Assembly (NCBI GenBank): GCA_003513845.1
Contig: DOTB01000077.1
Coordinates: 1-23,334 of the forward strand
DNA length: 23,334 nucleotides
From: Candidatus Atribacteria bacterium
GTDB taxonomy: Bacteria; Atribacterota; Phoenicimicrobiia; Phoenicimicrobiales; Phoenicimicrobiaceae
Reading direction: 5' to 3'
In this document: positions 15,115 through 23,317 of the stretch, one piece after another
Layout of the letters: every line of letters begins with the position of its first letter
Numbering within the stretch: the stretch's first letter is position 1
Program-made: the position numbers and the translations under genes
Notes under the pieces: generated by a model
Told to the model about the DNA's origin: nothing
The model's input: only the letters and a program-made list of their open reading frames with translations
Databases searched by the model: none

Positions 15115-15125
15115 AGGAGGTGAGG
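15115..15125 (+). promoter_or_regulatory. Orphan Shine-Dalgarno sequence in the TRAP leader
   Basis: AGGAGGTGAGG is almost fully complementary to the 16S 3' end, yet no ATG follows at a useful distance. Only a GTG inside it (GTG AGG CAA AAA AAT stop) or a TTG at 15143 (TTG TTT TTC stop) could be used, giving tiny peptides. The true receptor SD is at 15184-15193. It may be a ribosome standby or leader-peptide site, or a remnant of a lost gene. Confidence 0.4.
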
Positions 15126-15200
15126 CAAAAAAATTAACTAATTTGTTTTTCTGATTTTAGCTTAACAATTAAATTTTAAAAATAAAAGGAGGTATTTTTA

Positions 15201-16169
15201 ATGTTAAGAAGTAAAACAATATTAGTCTTAGTATTAACGGTTAGTTTAGTAATGGGAATGTTTAGTTTTGGATTTGCTGCCCAAAAAGAATTTGTAGCTA
15301 TCGCTACCGGAGGAACAGGGGGAACTTATTACCCCTTGGGAGGAGCTTTGGCTCAACTACTTTCTAATTATGTCGAAGGATTAATTGTAACAGCACAAAC
15401 TGGAAATGCATCAATAGCTAACTGTAATCTGATAGGTAGGGGCCAAATTGAAACTGCATTCTCACAAGCCAATACTACTTATTGGAGTTATACTGCTACT
15501 GGAATATTAAAAGATGCTCAACCCATTACTAATTTAAGAGGTATTGCTTCTTTGTATCCTGAAACTATTCACATAATAGCTACTAAAGCCTCTGGAATTA
15601 AAACTGTAGAAGATCTTAGAGGTAAAAAGGTTGGAGTAGGTGCTCCTAACAGTGGAACTGCTGCAGATGCTGAGATAATTTTAAATGCTCATGGACTTAC
15701 ATTTGATGATATAAAACCAGATTTCTTGAGTTTTGCTGAAGTTGCCCAACGTTTAATTGATGGTCAGATAGATGCTGGATTTACTACTGCAGGTTATCCA
15801 ACTTCCAGTGTAATTAACATCGCTACTAAAAGAGATATAGTATTAGTTCCAATAAGTGAGGAGAAGATGAAAGAGTTAGTGGAAAAAATACCTTATTATG
15901 GGGCAACCGTTATTCCTGCCGGAATTTACAAAGGCGTAGATGAACCTGTCCCAGCTCTTGCTACTCCTGCTTTATGGATATGTGATGCTAAGTTATCACC
16001 TTCTTTAGTATACAAGATGACTAAAGCCTTATGGGAACATAGAGATGTGTTAGAGAAAGTACATGCGAAAGGAAAAGATATTACTTTAGAAACTGCTCTT
16101 GATGGTATGGGTATTCCTCTTCATCCAGGTGCAGAATTATATTATAAAGAAGTAGGATTAATTAAATAA
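15201..16169 (+). CDS. TRAP transporter solute receptor, TAXI family
   Basis: A 322-aa extracytoplasmic substrate-binding protein for a tripartite ATP-independent periplasmic (TRAP) carrier driven by an ion gradient. The signal peptide covers about 1-27 (hydrophobic 7-24, cleavage near FAA-Q). The mature protein begins with the TAXI hallmark IATGGTGGTYYPLGGALAQLL, followed by TGNASIANCNLIGRGQIETAFSQ and VEDLRGKKVGVGAPNSGT. Ligand unknown; characterised relatives bind glutamate or other carboxylates, but no residue here allows a choice. The gene has the best SD in the window (AAAAGGAGGT, 7 nt before ATG), consistent with high expression of a receptor. The DUF1850 and fused permease genes that follow complete the system. 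Confidence 0.96.
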   Translation: MLRSKTILVLVLTVSLVMGMFSFGFAAQKEFVAIATGGTGGTYYPLGGALAQLLSNYVEGLIVTAQTGNASIANCNLIGRGQIETAFSQANTTYWSYTATGILKDAQPITNLRGIASLYPETIHIIATKASGIKTVEDLRGKKVGVGAPNSGTAADAEIILNAHGLTFDDIKPDFLSFAEVAQRLIDGQIDAGFTTAGYPTSSVINIATKRDIVLVPISEEKMKELVEKIPYYGATVIPAGIYKGVDEPVPALATPALWICDAKLSPSLVYKMTKALWEHRDVLEKVHAKGKDITLETALDGMGIPLHPGAELYYKEVGLIK

Positions 16170-16184
16170 ACTGAAGAAAGAAAC

Positions 16185-16222
16185 CCGGGTGCCATAAAGT
16201 TATTTTTTTCAATGGTACCCGG
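16185..16222 (+). promoter_or_regulatory. Hairpin between receptor and DUF1850 genes
   Basis: CCGGGTGCCAT (16185-16195) pairs with ATGGTACCCGG (16212-16222), 11 bp with one G.U, around a 16-nt loop containing seven T. No T-run follows the stem, so full termination is unlikely. It sits 15 nt after the receptor stop and 9 nt before the DUF1850 ATG. It could protect the receptor mRNA 3' end and limit translation of the next gene, which lacks a clear SD. Confidence 0.55.
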
Positions 16223-16231
16223 TATTAATTT

Positions 16232-16747
16232 ATGTTTAAAAAAAAGAAATATATAGTATTATTGGGATTATGTATTTTAATAATTACAATTTTAATATTA
16301 TATTTTCTCCCTATATATACTTTAGAGCTTAGAACTTTTTCTAGTGGTGAAGTAATTTTTCAGCAGAGAATTCAGCCAGGAGATAAATTTATTTTAGAAT
16401 ATAACCATTCTGTTGCTCGTACACCAGTATGGGAAATATTCATCATCGATGATAACTACAAGATTATATTAGTGGAAACAGATTTTTTAGACCATGGAGC
16501 AGGTATGCCTTATGCTCCTTTTGGTCAGGAAATATTTATAGAAGAAGAGGGTAAATTCAAGATAAAAAATATGCATAGGATTATGCCTGATCCAATTTAT
16601 TATATGGTAGGTAAAAATTCTAATAATTGCTTTTATTTTAAAGATAATAAAATTAATTTGTCTTATTTATTAGGTGATGAATTATTAATTATTGAAAATC
16701 ATAATATAAATTTAATTATGTATCTTTTAGGGGGAATTTTTAGATGA
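16232..16747 (+). CDS. DUF1850 protein of TAXI-TRAP operon
   Basis: A 171-aa protein of the DUF1850 family, found almost only between TAXI receptors and fused TRAP permeases; its function is unknown. An N-terminal TM helix (about 8-26) anchors a small extracytoplasmic beta domain. That domain has the family pattern YNHSVARTPVWEIFIID at about 57-73 and TDFLDHGAGMPYAP at about 82-95. The C-terminus ends in another hydrophobic stretch (INLIMYLLGGIF), longer than I expect for the family, so the C-terminus may touch the membrane. The gene overlaps the permease by ATGA (16744-16747), hence coupled translation. No obvious SD stands before its ATG; the upstream hairpin covers that region. Confidence 0.9.
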   Translation: MFKKKKYIVLLGLCILIITILILYFLPIYTLELRTFSSGEVIFQQRIQPGDKFILEYNHSVARTPVWEIFIIDDNYKIILVETDFLDHGAGMPYAPFGQEIFIEEEGKFKIKNMHRIMPDPIYYMVGKNSNNCFYFKDNKINLSYLLGDELLIIENHNINLIMYLLGGIFR

Positions 16748-18705
16748 CAAAAGATGATAAGATTAAAGATAAAGAAATAGACGTTCAGGAACTTATGGAA
16801 AAATATGATACTGAGTCAAGAGTTAGAAGGCCTTTAGGAATTATGGCCATAATTGTTTCTATTATTGCTATATCTTTTTCGGCTTTCCAATTTTATACTG
16901 GAGGATTTGGTTTACTTTTAGCCTTAAAACAAAGGGCAATTCATTTAGCTTTTGCTCTATGCTTGATTTTTCTTATTTATCCATCTTCTCAAAAAGAATA
17001 CGCTAAAAGTAAAAATAAAACACCTATATACGATATAATTTTAGCTATTTTAGGAGCAGGGACCTGCTTATATTTGGTAGTATTTTATAAGGAAATGGTA
17101 GTCCGCTCTGGTTTGCCAACTACTTTAGATTTAATAATGGGTGGTTTGGCTATCATATTAGTTTTAGAAGGAACGAGAAGAGTTATTGGTTCAGCTCTTC
17201 CTATAGTAGTAATGGTATTTTTATTATATTCTTATTTTGGTCAGATAATGCCTGGTTTCTTTGCTCATCGGGGATACTCATTAGAAAGAATGATAGAACA
17301 TTTATATGCTGGCACAGAAGGGATATTCGGCATTCCTTTAGGGGTTTCAGCTTCTTTTGTATTCCTTTTTATTCTTTTTGGAGCAGTGTTAAATAAGACA
17401 GGAATGGGTAAATTTTTTATTGATGTAGCTATGGCGGTTGCCGGTCATACTACCGGTGGACCGGCAAAGGTTGCAGTCATTGCCAGTGGATTTATGGGCT
17501 CTATAAATGGAAGTTCAGTGGCGAATACTGTAACTACTGGCAGTTTTACTATACCTTTAATGAAAAGTATAGGCTATAGAAAGGACTTTGCCGGGGCTGT
17601 AGAGGCTGCAGCTTCTACCGGTGGACAAATACTTCCACCGGTAATGGGAGCAGCTGCCTTTGTAATGGCTGAGTTTTTAGAGATACCTTATATCAAAATT
17701 GCTGCTGCTGCCGCCATACCTGCCATAATCTATTATATAGCAGTGGGGACTATGGTTCATCTGGAGGCTTGTAAATATGGACTAAAGGGGTTACCCAAGG
17801 AACAACTTCCTAAATTAGGTGTGGTTTTGAAAGAAAAAGGACATTTAGTTATTCCTATAATTGGCCTGGTATATTTACTGGTTAGAGGTTACACTCCTCT
17901 ATTCTCGGCTTTTTGGGCTATTGTAATGAGCCTGGCTATAAGTATGGTAAGACCTGAGACTCGTTTAAATTTAAAGAAATTAGGTGAGGCTTTTGAGGAT
18001 GGAGCTAAGAGTGCCTTAGGTGTTGTCACAGCTTGTGCCTGTGCAGGTATGGTAGTAGGATCCGTAACTCTTACTGGTTTAGGTCTAAAAGTTGCCAGCG
18101 GAATTGTAGCTTTGGGCCATGGAAATCTTATGTTAACTCTGTTCTTTACTATGATTGCTTCAATCTTATTAGGTATGGGACTCCCCACTACTGCCAAGTA
18201 TATAATTTTATCTATAATGGCTGCTCCTGCCTTAGTGGAGTTAGGAGTTCTTCCTCTGGCTGCCCATCTATTTATCTTATACTTTGGAGTAATTGCAGAT
18301 CTTACTCCTCCAGTAGCAGTAGCAGCTTATGCTGGAGCAGGAATTGCTGGTGGTAACTCTATGAAGACTGGTTTTATTGCGGTAAGGTTAGCGGTAGCCG
18401 GATTTATGATTCCTTATCTATTTGCCCTTGATCCGGGATTAATGTTTTTAACTGGTTCAGTTGGCCACACTTTAGTATTAATTGTAACTTCATTAGCTGG
18501 TGTATTAGCTTTAGGAGCAGCAGCTGGTGGATATCTACTTGATCATACTAAGATATATGAGAGAGTTATATTAATGATAAGTGCAATTGCCTTACTAAGA
18601 CCTGAGATTTTAACTGATATAATAGGTATTGTTTTATTAGGAGCAATAATAATTTTACAGAAAACAAGAATTTCTAAAGCCAAAACTAAGGTAAAATTAG
18701 CTTAA
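16744..18705 (+). CDS. TRAP transporter fused permease (4TM/12TM, DctQM type)
   Basis: A 653-aa inner-membrane protein that joins the small (DctQ-like) and large (DctM-like) TRAP permease subunits in one chain, as usual for TAXI systems. A charged cytoplasmic N-terminus (1-30) is followed by about four TM helices (about 34-135) and then the ion-transporter core. Core signatures include GFMGSINGSSVANTVTTGSFTIPLMK at about 249-274, AAASTGGQILPPVMGAAAFVMAEF at about 288-311, and MGLPTTAKYIILS with LTPPVAVAAYAGAGIAGG in the second half. These two halves form the inverted repeat expected for the transport domain. SD GGGGGA lies 9 nt before the ATG. No terminator is obvious before the next gene. 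Confidence 0.96.
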   Translation: MTKDDKIKDKEIDVQELMEKYDTESRVRRPLGIMAIIVSIIAISFSAFQFYTGGFGLLLALKQRAIHLAFALCLIFLIYPSSQKEYAKSKNKTPIYDIILAILGAGTCLYLVVFYKEMVVRSGLPTTLDLIMGGLAIILVLEGTRRVIGSALPIVVMVFLLYSYFGQIMPGFFAHRGYSLERMIEHLYAGTEGIFGIPLGVSASFVFLFILFGAVLNKTGMGKFFIDVAMAVAGHTTGGPAKVAVIASGFMGSINGSSVANTVTTGSFTIPLMKSIGYRKDFAGAVEAAASTGGQILPPVMGAAAFVMAEFLEIPYIKIAAAAAIPAIIYYIAVGTMVHLEACKYGLKGLPKEQLPKLGVVLKEKGHLVIPIIGLVYLLVRGYTPLFSAFWAIVMSLAISMVRPETRLNLKKLGEAFEDGAKSALGVVTACACAGMVVGSVTLTGLGLKVASGIVALGHGNLMLTLFFTMIASILLGMGLPTTAKYIILSIMAAPALVELGVLPLAAHLFILYFGVIADLTPPVAVAAYAGAGIAGGNSMKTGFIAVRLAVAGFMIPYLFALDPGLMFLTGSVGHTLVLIVTSLAGVLALGAAAGGYLLDHTKIYERVILMISAIALLRPEILTDIIGIVLLGAIIILQKTRISKAKTKVKLA

Positions 18706-18744
18706 AATAAATAGTTTTATAAAATTAAGTTGCGGTGATTTTAT

Positions 18745-20067
18745 TTGGATGACCCTGAAAATTTAGTTATTTTGATATCCGAAGTTGTTATTTTATTAGG
18801 TTTTTTAATACTATCAGCCTTTTTCTCAAGTTCGGAAACTGCTTTATTCTCTCTTAATAAACTGCAGTTGAAGAAGATGCAACAAAAAGAAGGAGAAAAT
18901 CGTCAAGTAAAATCGATTATTAAACTTCTTGATGATCCACAAAGAACACTAATTACCATTTTAACTGGAAATATGTTTGTTAACGTTGCAGCTTCTTCTT
19001 TAGCTACCTATCTGGCTATTCAACTTTTCGGTGATATAGGTACCAGCATAGCTACTGGGGTAATGATTTTTTTAATACTTGTTTTTGGTGAAATTGTACC
19101 AAAATCATTAGCTGTGGCTAATGATGAAAAGATTTCCAGAAAAGTTGCTAAGCCAATAGATATTATAGCATCTATTATTCTTCCCCTTATTAAGCTTTTT
19201 AAAATTATAATTAATTTATTATTCTACTCTCTCGGTAAAAAAATAGCCAAGAGAAAAAAAGAAATTACCGAAGATGATTTGATAAGTTTAATAGATGCGG
19301 GAAAAGATGAAGGAGTTTTAGAGGAAGAAGAGAAAGAAATGATTAGAAATATATTTGAGTTCGGTGATACGACAGTAAAAGAAGTAATGGTTCCCCGTGT
19401 AGATATAGCCTGCATTCCTTCAGATACTAAATTAGATTCGGTATTACGTTTAATTAAGAAGGTTGGGCATTCTAGAATTCCGGTGTATGAAGGGACAATT
19501 GATAATATTATTGGAATATTGTATGCAAAAGATCTCCTGGCAGTTTATGAACGATGGTATAAAACAAAAGAAAAGTTTGATTTAAAAAAGATATTAAGGA
19601 AAGCATACTTTGTTCCCGAAAATAAAAAAATAGATGATTTATTAGATATTTTCCAGAGAGATAGAATTCAAATTGCTATAGTTATTGATGAATATGGAGG
19701 AACAGCGGGATTAATTACTCTGGAAGATGTAGTAGAAGAAATTGTGGGTGAAATAATTGATGAATATGATAAAGAAACAAAGTTATACGAAATTATTGAT
19801 AATAATACTATGATTGTTGACGGAATGATTGATATTGACAAGATTAACGAATTATTAAATATAGAAATACCAGAAAATGATTTTGAGACCTTAGGTGGCT
19901 TTATTTATGACTTAATGGGCAGAGTGCCCCGGAAAGGTGAAAAAATAGAGTACCAACACTTGCAGATGACCATAGAACAAGTAGTGAAAAATAGAATTAA
20001 AAGGGTAAAAATAATTAAAAAATATACAGAATCCCAGGAAAATAAAAAGTTTAGATTCCGGAGGTAA
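18745..20067 (+). CDS. CNNM/CBS-domain membrane protein (HlyC/CorC family), long form
   Basis: A 440-aa protein of the CNNM/CorB group, implicated in Mg2+ (or related cation) export. Residues about 5-190 are the DUF21 membrane domain with AFFSSSETALFSLNKLQLKKM near the N-terminus and FGEIVPKSLAVAN at about 113-125. Two CBS domains (about 210-340) bind nucleotide, and include KEVMVPRVDIACIP, GHSRIPVYEG and IDEYGGTAGLITLEDVVEEIVGEI. A C-terminal CorC_HlyC domain (about 350-430) ends the protein. It starts with TTG (18745), with GGTGAT about 5 nt upstream. The old label 'hemolysin' does not imply toxicity. It is followed 7 nt later by a shorter paralogue, probably coupled to it. Confidence 0.94.
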   Translation: MDDPENLVILISEVVILLGFLILSAFFSSSETALFSLNKLQLKKMQQKEGENRQVKSIIKLLDDPQRTLITILTGNMFVNVAASSLATYLAIQLFGDIGTSIATGVMIFLILVFGEIVPKSLAVANDEKISRKVAKPIDIIASIILPLIKLFKIIINLLFYSLGKKIAKRKKEITEDDLISLIDAGKDEGVLEEEEKEMIRNIFEFGDTTVKEVMVPRVDIACIPSDTKLDSVLRLIKKVGHSRIPVYEGTIDNIIGILYAKDLLAVYERWYKTKEKFDLKKILRKAYFVPENKKIDDLLDIFQRDRIQIAIVIDEYGGTAGLITLEDVVEEIVGEIIDEYDKETKLYEIIDNNTMIVDGMIDIDKINELLNIEIPENDFETLGGFIYDLMGRVPRKGEKIEYQHLQMTIEQVVKNRIKRVKIIKKYTESQENKKFRFRR

Positions 20068-20074
20068 TGCGATT

Positions 20075-21100
20075 TTGACAGAATGGTGGATTAAAATTAG
20101 CACTATTATATTGTTTATGAGTTTGTTTTTTGCTGCATTCTTCTCTGGAGTAGAAACTGCTGTTATGTCTGCAAGTAAATTACGTCTTAAATATTTAGCA
20201 AAAAATAGAAATAAGAATGCTTCAATAATTTGCGAATTAACCCGAAAACCAGATAGATTTTTAAGAGTAGTTTTAATTGGTACTAATATTGCAGTAATAA
20301 TAACTGCTACTATTTCATCTTCTCTGGCAATCTATTTTTGGGGAGATAAAGGGGTTTCCATCTCCGCTGTATTTACTACTTTGATAATTTTAATTTTTTG
20401 TGAGATAATTCCTAAAACTATCGCCCAAAGCAGCCCCGAAAAGATTTCACTAAATACTGCATATTATATAAAAATTACTTCTGTTTTACTTTCTCCTTTA
20501 GAAATCTTTTTTAGATGGATATCAAATTTTATCATCAGAATTCTAACCGGAAAAAAATATGTACCTCTAAATGGTTTTTTTACTAAAAAAGATATAAAAT
20601 TATTTTTTGAAGTTGGGGAAAGGGAAGGGGCGTTAGAAAAAAAAGAAAAAAGTATGATTGAAAAAATATTAAATTTAAACGAAACTTATGTTAAAAATGT
20701 AATGAAGCCAAGAGAAAATATTGTAACTATCAGTGAATCTGCCTCCATAAAAGATGCTATAAAATTAATGAACAGAGAAGGTCTTTCCAGAATCCCGGTT
20801 TATAGAGACAACTCGGATAATATTCTAGGATTTATTTATGCAAAGGATTTTCTGGTTATTAATTTAGAAGATAAGATAAACAAAATTTTAAAACAATCGA
20901 ATTTAATTCACCCCTCTTATTTTGTTTCAGAAACTACTAGAGTAACTACTCTATTAAAAGAATTTCAAAAACGCAAAATACACATTGCAGTAGTTATAGA
21001 TAAAAATAAAAATATATCTGGAGTAGTCACTATTGAGGACCTTTTAGAGGAGATATTCGGAGAGATAGAAGACGAATTTGATAAGCAAGAGATAATATAG
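20075..21100 (+). CDS. CNNM/CBS-domain membrane protein, short form without CorC_HlyC domain
   Basis: A 341-aa paralogue of the gene before it. The DUF21 domain (about 5-190) has FFSGVETAVMSASKLRLKYLAKN and CEIIPKTIAQSSPEK. The CBS pair spans about 205-335, with KNVMKPRENIVTI, GLSRIPVYRDNSDNILGFIYAKD and VVTIEDLLEEIFGEIEDEFD. The chain then stops, so the C-terminal CorC_HlyC domain of its neighbour is absent. The stop is followed by the next gene's leader with no leftover homologous reading frame, so this looks like a natural short form. TTG start at 20075, with SD GGAGGT (20060-20065) overlapping the preceding stop. The pair could form a heteromer (inference). Confidence 0.93.
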   Translation: MTEWWIKISTIILFMSLFFAAFFSGVETAVMSASKLRLKYLAKNRNKNASIICELTRKPDRFLRVVLIGTNIAVIITATISSSLAIYFWGDKGVSISAVFTTLIILIFCEIIPKTIAQSSPEKISLNTAYYIKITSVLLSPLEIFFRWISNFIIRILTGKKYVPLNGFFTKKDIKLFFEVGEREGALEKKEKSMIEKILNLNETYVKNVMKPRENIVTISESASIKDAIKLMNREGLSRIPVYRDNSDNILGFIYAKDFLVINLEDKINKILKQSNLIHPSYFVSETTRVTTLLKEFQKRKIHIAVVIDKNKNISGVVTIEDLLEEIFGEIEDEFDKQEII

Positions 21101-21122
21101 AAGAATAAAAAAAGAAGGGAGT

Positions 21123-22070
21123 ATGATTTTGAGAAAGACATTAAATTTAAAACCAATTTTTAATAGAACAATATTTATAGTAGTAATAATATTTTTTTAC
21201 TTACTACCAATAAATATCGGCAATGCTTATTCCAGTCAAAGTTTACCTATAGCAGTAATGATTGGAAATAGTCCGCAAGAGATTATCCATCAAACTGGTT
21301 TGGCTAATGCGGATGTAGTATATGAAATAAATGTTGAATATCCTTTTACCAGATTGATGGCTATATTCCTAAATAATGATTCAACTATTGTGGGGCCTAT
21401 TAGAAGTAGTAGATACTATTTTTCAAGATTAGCTGCTGAGTGGTGCCCTATTTTCGCTCATTGTGGAGGGCAGAGTATAAAAAATGAGAAAATTATTGAT
21501 TTAGACCAGATACATTATTCCTCCCCTTATTGGCGAGATAAAAATATTGGGGGATGGATTAATCTTTTCAGTAATACTGATAATTTAAGGGAAAAATGCA
21601 GGAAGTTAGGTTTTCAAACTAAGTTAGATTTAGAAAATTATTTAATTAATTCAAGAACTCTTAATTTATCAAGAGGGAATATCTCTAAAATATCCATAAA
21701 ATATAACCATAAATATTCTGTGTCTTATATATACGAACCAAACCGCAATACCTATTTGAGATATGTAAATGATATACCTCATCAGGATAGTAAATCCCTT
21801 GAGCATTTATCTACTTCGAATATAATTATCCAATATGTTCCTGTTGAAAAAATTAGTGGAGACAAAGAGGGGAGGTTAGAGGTTAATATTATTGGGGAAG
21901 GTATTGCGAAGATATTTTTTGGCGGACATTATTTTATATCTAAATGGGTTAAAAAATCTAAAGAACAACCTACTATGTATTATGATAGTCAGGGTAATCC
22001 TTTAAAATTAAACAAGGGGAAAATATGGATTCAAATAGTACCCACGGAGACAAATGTATGGTTTAAATAG
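21123..22070 (+). CDS. DUF3048 (YerB-like) exported protein
   Basis: A 315-aa protein whose N-terminal hydrophobic segment (about 14-35) looks like a signal peptide or anchor; no lipobox cysteine is seen, unlike B. subtilis YerB. The mature part has the DUF3048 signature: LPIAVMIGN, QTGLANADVVYEINVEYPFTRLMAIF, GPIRSSRYYF, and later AHCGGQS. The C-terminal domain contains YDSQGNPLKLNKGKIWIQIVP, typical of the family's second domain. Function is unknown; an envelope role is assumed from export. ATG 21123 follows the purine run very closely; an in-frame TTG at 21129, 7 nt after GGGAG, may be the real start. The gene lies between the CNNM pair and cdd. Confidence 0.9.
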   Translation: MILRKTLNLKPIFNRTIFIVVIIFFYLLPINIGNAYSSQSLPIAVMIGNSPQEIIHQTGLANADVVYEINVEYPFTRLMAIFLNNDSTIVGPIRSSRYYFSRLAAEWCPIFAHCGGQSIKNEKIIDLDQIHYSSPYWRDKNIGGWINLFSNTDNLREKCRKLGFQTKLDLENYLINSRTLNLSRGNISKISIKYNHKYSVSYIYEPNRNTYLRYVNDIPHQDSKSLEHLSTSNIIIQYVPVEKISGDKEGRLEVNIIGEGIAKIFFGGHYFISKWVKKSKEQPTMYYDSQGNPLKLNKGKIWIQIVPTETNVWFK

Positions 22071-22095
22071 AATGAAAAAAAGAAGGCGAATAATT

Positions 22096-22494
22096 ATGAA
22101 TGTAAATTATGAAAAATTACTTAAAGAGGCAGAAGAGGTCAGAAAAAAAGCATATACTCCTTATTCCAAATTTAAAGTGGGGGCAGCATTACTTACTTCG
22201 GATGGAAAAATATTTACCGGTTGCAATATTGAAAATGCCTCTTTTGGTTTAACTGTATGTGCAGAAAGAGTTGCAATCTTAAAAGCTATTTCAGAGGGTT
22301 CGTACAAATTTGAAGCAATCGCAATTATAGGTGATACAAACCGGCCTTGTTCTCCTTGTGGGGCTTGTAGGCAAGTAATATCTGAATTTGGTGAAGACAT
22401 TAAAATTGTTATGTCTAACTTAAAGGGAGAGGTAAAGATTAAAAAAATAAGTGAACTACTACCCGAAGCCTTTAACAAAAATGATTTACTATAA
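22096..22494 (+). CDS. cdd: Cytidine deaminase
   Basis: Cdd (EC 3.5.4.5) converts cytidine and deoxycytidine to uridine and deoxyuridine in pyrimidine salvage. The 132-aa form chosen here has the tetrameric-type layout. C55-A-E57 provides zinc ligand C55 and the proton shuttle E57; P-C88-G-A-C91 provides the other two zinc ligands. The N-terminal AYTPYSKFKVGAALL and CNIENASFG substrate loop are intact. I chose ATG 22096 (SD AAGG at 22083-22086) over in-frame ATGs at 22054 and 22072. Those would add a basic extension overlapping the DUF3048 gene and not seen in the family. In Bacillus cdd also lies between ybeY and recO. Confidence 0.95.
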   Translation: MNVNYEKLLKEAEEVRKKAYTPYSKFKVGAALLTSDGKIFTGCNIENASFGLTVCAERVAILKAISEGSYKFEAIAIIGDTNRPCSPCGACRQVISEFGEDIKIVMSNLKGEVKIKKISELLPEAFNKNDLL

Positions 22495-22535
22495 TAATGT
22501 AAACAAAGGTGCCAGGCACTTTTGTTTACATTATT
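22493..22535. repeat. 43-bp inverted repeat, copy 2
   Basis: Arms 22493-22513 and 22515-22535 pair over 21 bases with one G.T, around a central A. The core is the same AAAGGTGCC-A-GGCAC element as at 8250-8286. It begins in the cdd stop codon and reaches 26 nt before recO. As RNA it would form a strong hairpin, but the downstream T content is low. It could weakly terminate cdd transcription. Confidence 0.9.
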
Positions 22536-22554
22536 TGGGAAACGGGTCTATAAT
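22525..22554 (+). promoter_or_regulatory. Candidate recO promoter partly inside the inverted repeat
   Basis: TTTACA (22525-22530), which is part of the right repeat arm, and a perfect TATAAT (22549-22554) are 18 nt apart. A start point about 7 nt after the -10 coincides with the recO ATG at 22561. There is no SD between them, so the mRNA may be leaderless or nearly so. Confidence 0.5.
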
Positions 22555-22560
22555 AGTATT

Positions 22561-23307
22561 ATGTTATATAAAACCGAAGGAATAGTTTTAAAAAGTATAG
22601 AATACGGGGATGCAGACAAAATCGCTACCATATATACTAAAAATTATGGTAAAGTGCAAGCAATTGCTAAGGGCATACGGAAGACTAAAAGTAAATTTGG
22701 TAGCAGTTTAGAAATTTTAACTTATGCCGTATTTTTATTTTATAAAGGGAAAAATATAGATACAATTAGCCAGAGTGAAATATTAGAATCTTTTTTCTCA
22801 ACGAGTAAGGAAGTAATAAAATTTGCCTTTGCTACCAATTGTGCAGAAATAGTTAACAAGCTCACTGAGGAGGGAGAAACCAATTTCAGTCTTTTTAATT
22901 TATTAAAGGAAGCTTTACATTATTTGAAGGAAACCAATGACCCAAAACTGCTGACCCTGTCATTTAAATGGAAAGTTATCTCGGTTCTGGGTTATAAACC
23001 ATCTTTTAAACTTTGTTGTAGATGTAATAAGAGAGTAGGTGCCCAAAAAATGGGCGAATATTTTAGTGTAAAAGATGGTGGAATTATATGTAATGAATGT
23101 GTATCTAAAGATAATAAAGATTATAGGCCCGTATCTAATTATTTTGCAAAATTAGTAAATAAAATATTAATTACACCTTTATCTATTATATCAAATTACA
23201 CTATTCCTGAAAAAAGGATGAAGGAATTAGAAGAGGTGACAGAATCATACTTGACTTATCATTCAGAGAAAAGTTTTAAAACAGATAAGTTTTTGAAGTC
23301 TCTTTAG
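22561..23307 (+). CDS. recO: DNA repair protein RecO
   Basis: A 248-aa recombination mediator that works with RecR/RecF to load RecA on SSB-coated DNA. The N-terminal OB-fold (about 1-80) starts MLYKTEGIVLKSIEYGDADK, the standard RecO opening. The helical C-terminal domain includes a zinc site with two CxxC pairs, C152/C155 and C177/C180. I chose ATG 22561 over an in-frame ATG at 22522, which lies inside the inverted repeat and would add 13 residues foreign to the family. No SD precedes 22561. In Bacillus era lies between cdd and recO; here it does not. The window ends 27 nt after the stop. Confidence 0.94.
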   Translation: MLYKTEGIVLKSIEYGDADKIATIYTKNYGKVQAIAKGIRKTKSKFGSSLEILTYAVFLFYKGKNIDTISQSEILESFFSTSKEVIKFAFATNCAEIVNKLTEEGETNFSLFNLLKEALHYLKETNDPKLLTLSFKWKVISVLGYKPSFKLCCRCNKRVGAQKMGEYFSVKDGGIICNECVSKDNKDYRPVSNYFAKLVNKILITPLSIISNYTIPEKRMKELEEVTESYLTYHSEKSFKTDKFLKSL

Positions 23308-23317
23308 TTTATTAGTC

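Noticed and set aside
18033..18356. 107-aa plus-strand frame inside the TRAP permease
   Set aside because: Ser/Cys-rich translation of the alternative frame of a membrane protein gene; no independent support.
18745..21100. 'Hemolysin' toxin genes
   Set aside because: The DUF21-CBS architecture is that of cation transport proteins; the historical name is misleading.
22054..22095. Upstream starts for cdd
   Set aside because: Would add a basic N-terminal extension overlapping DUF3048 and foreign to the cytidine deaminase family.
22522..22560. Upstream ATG for recO
   Set aside because: Lies within the dispersed inverted repeat; the RecO family N-terminus begins at 22561.
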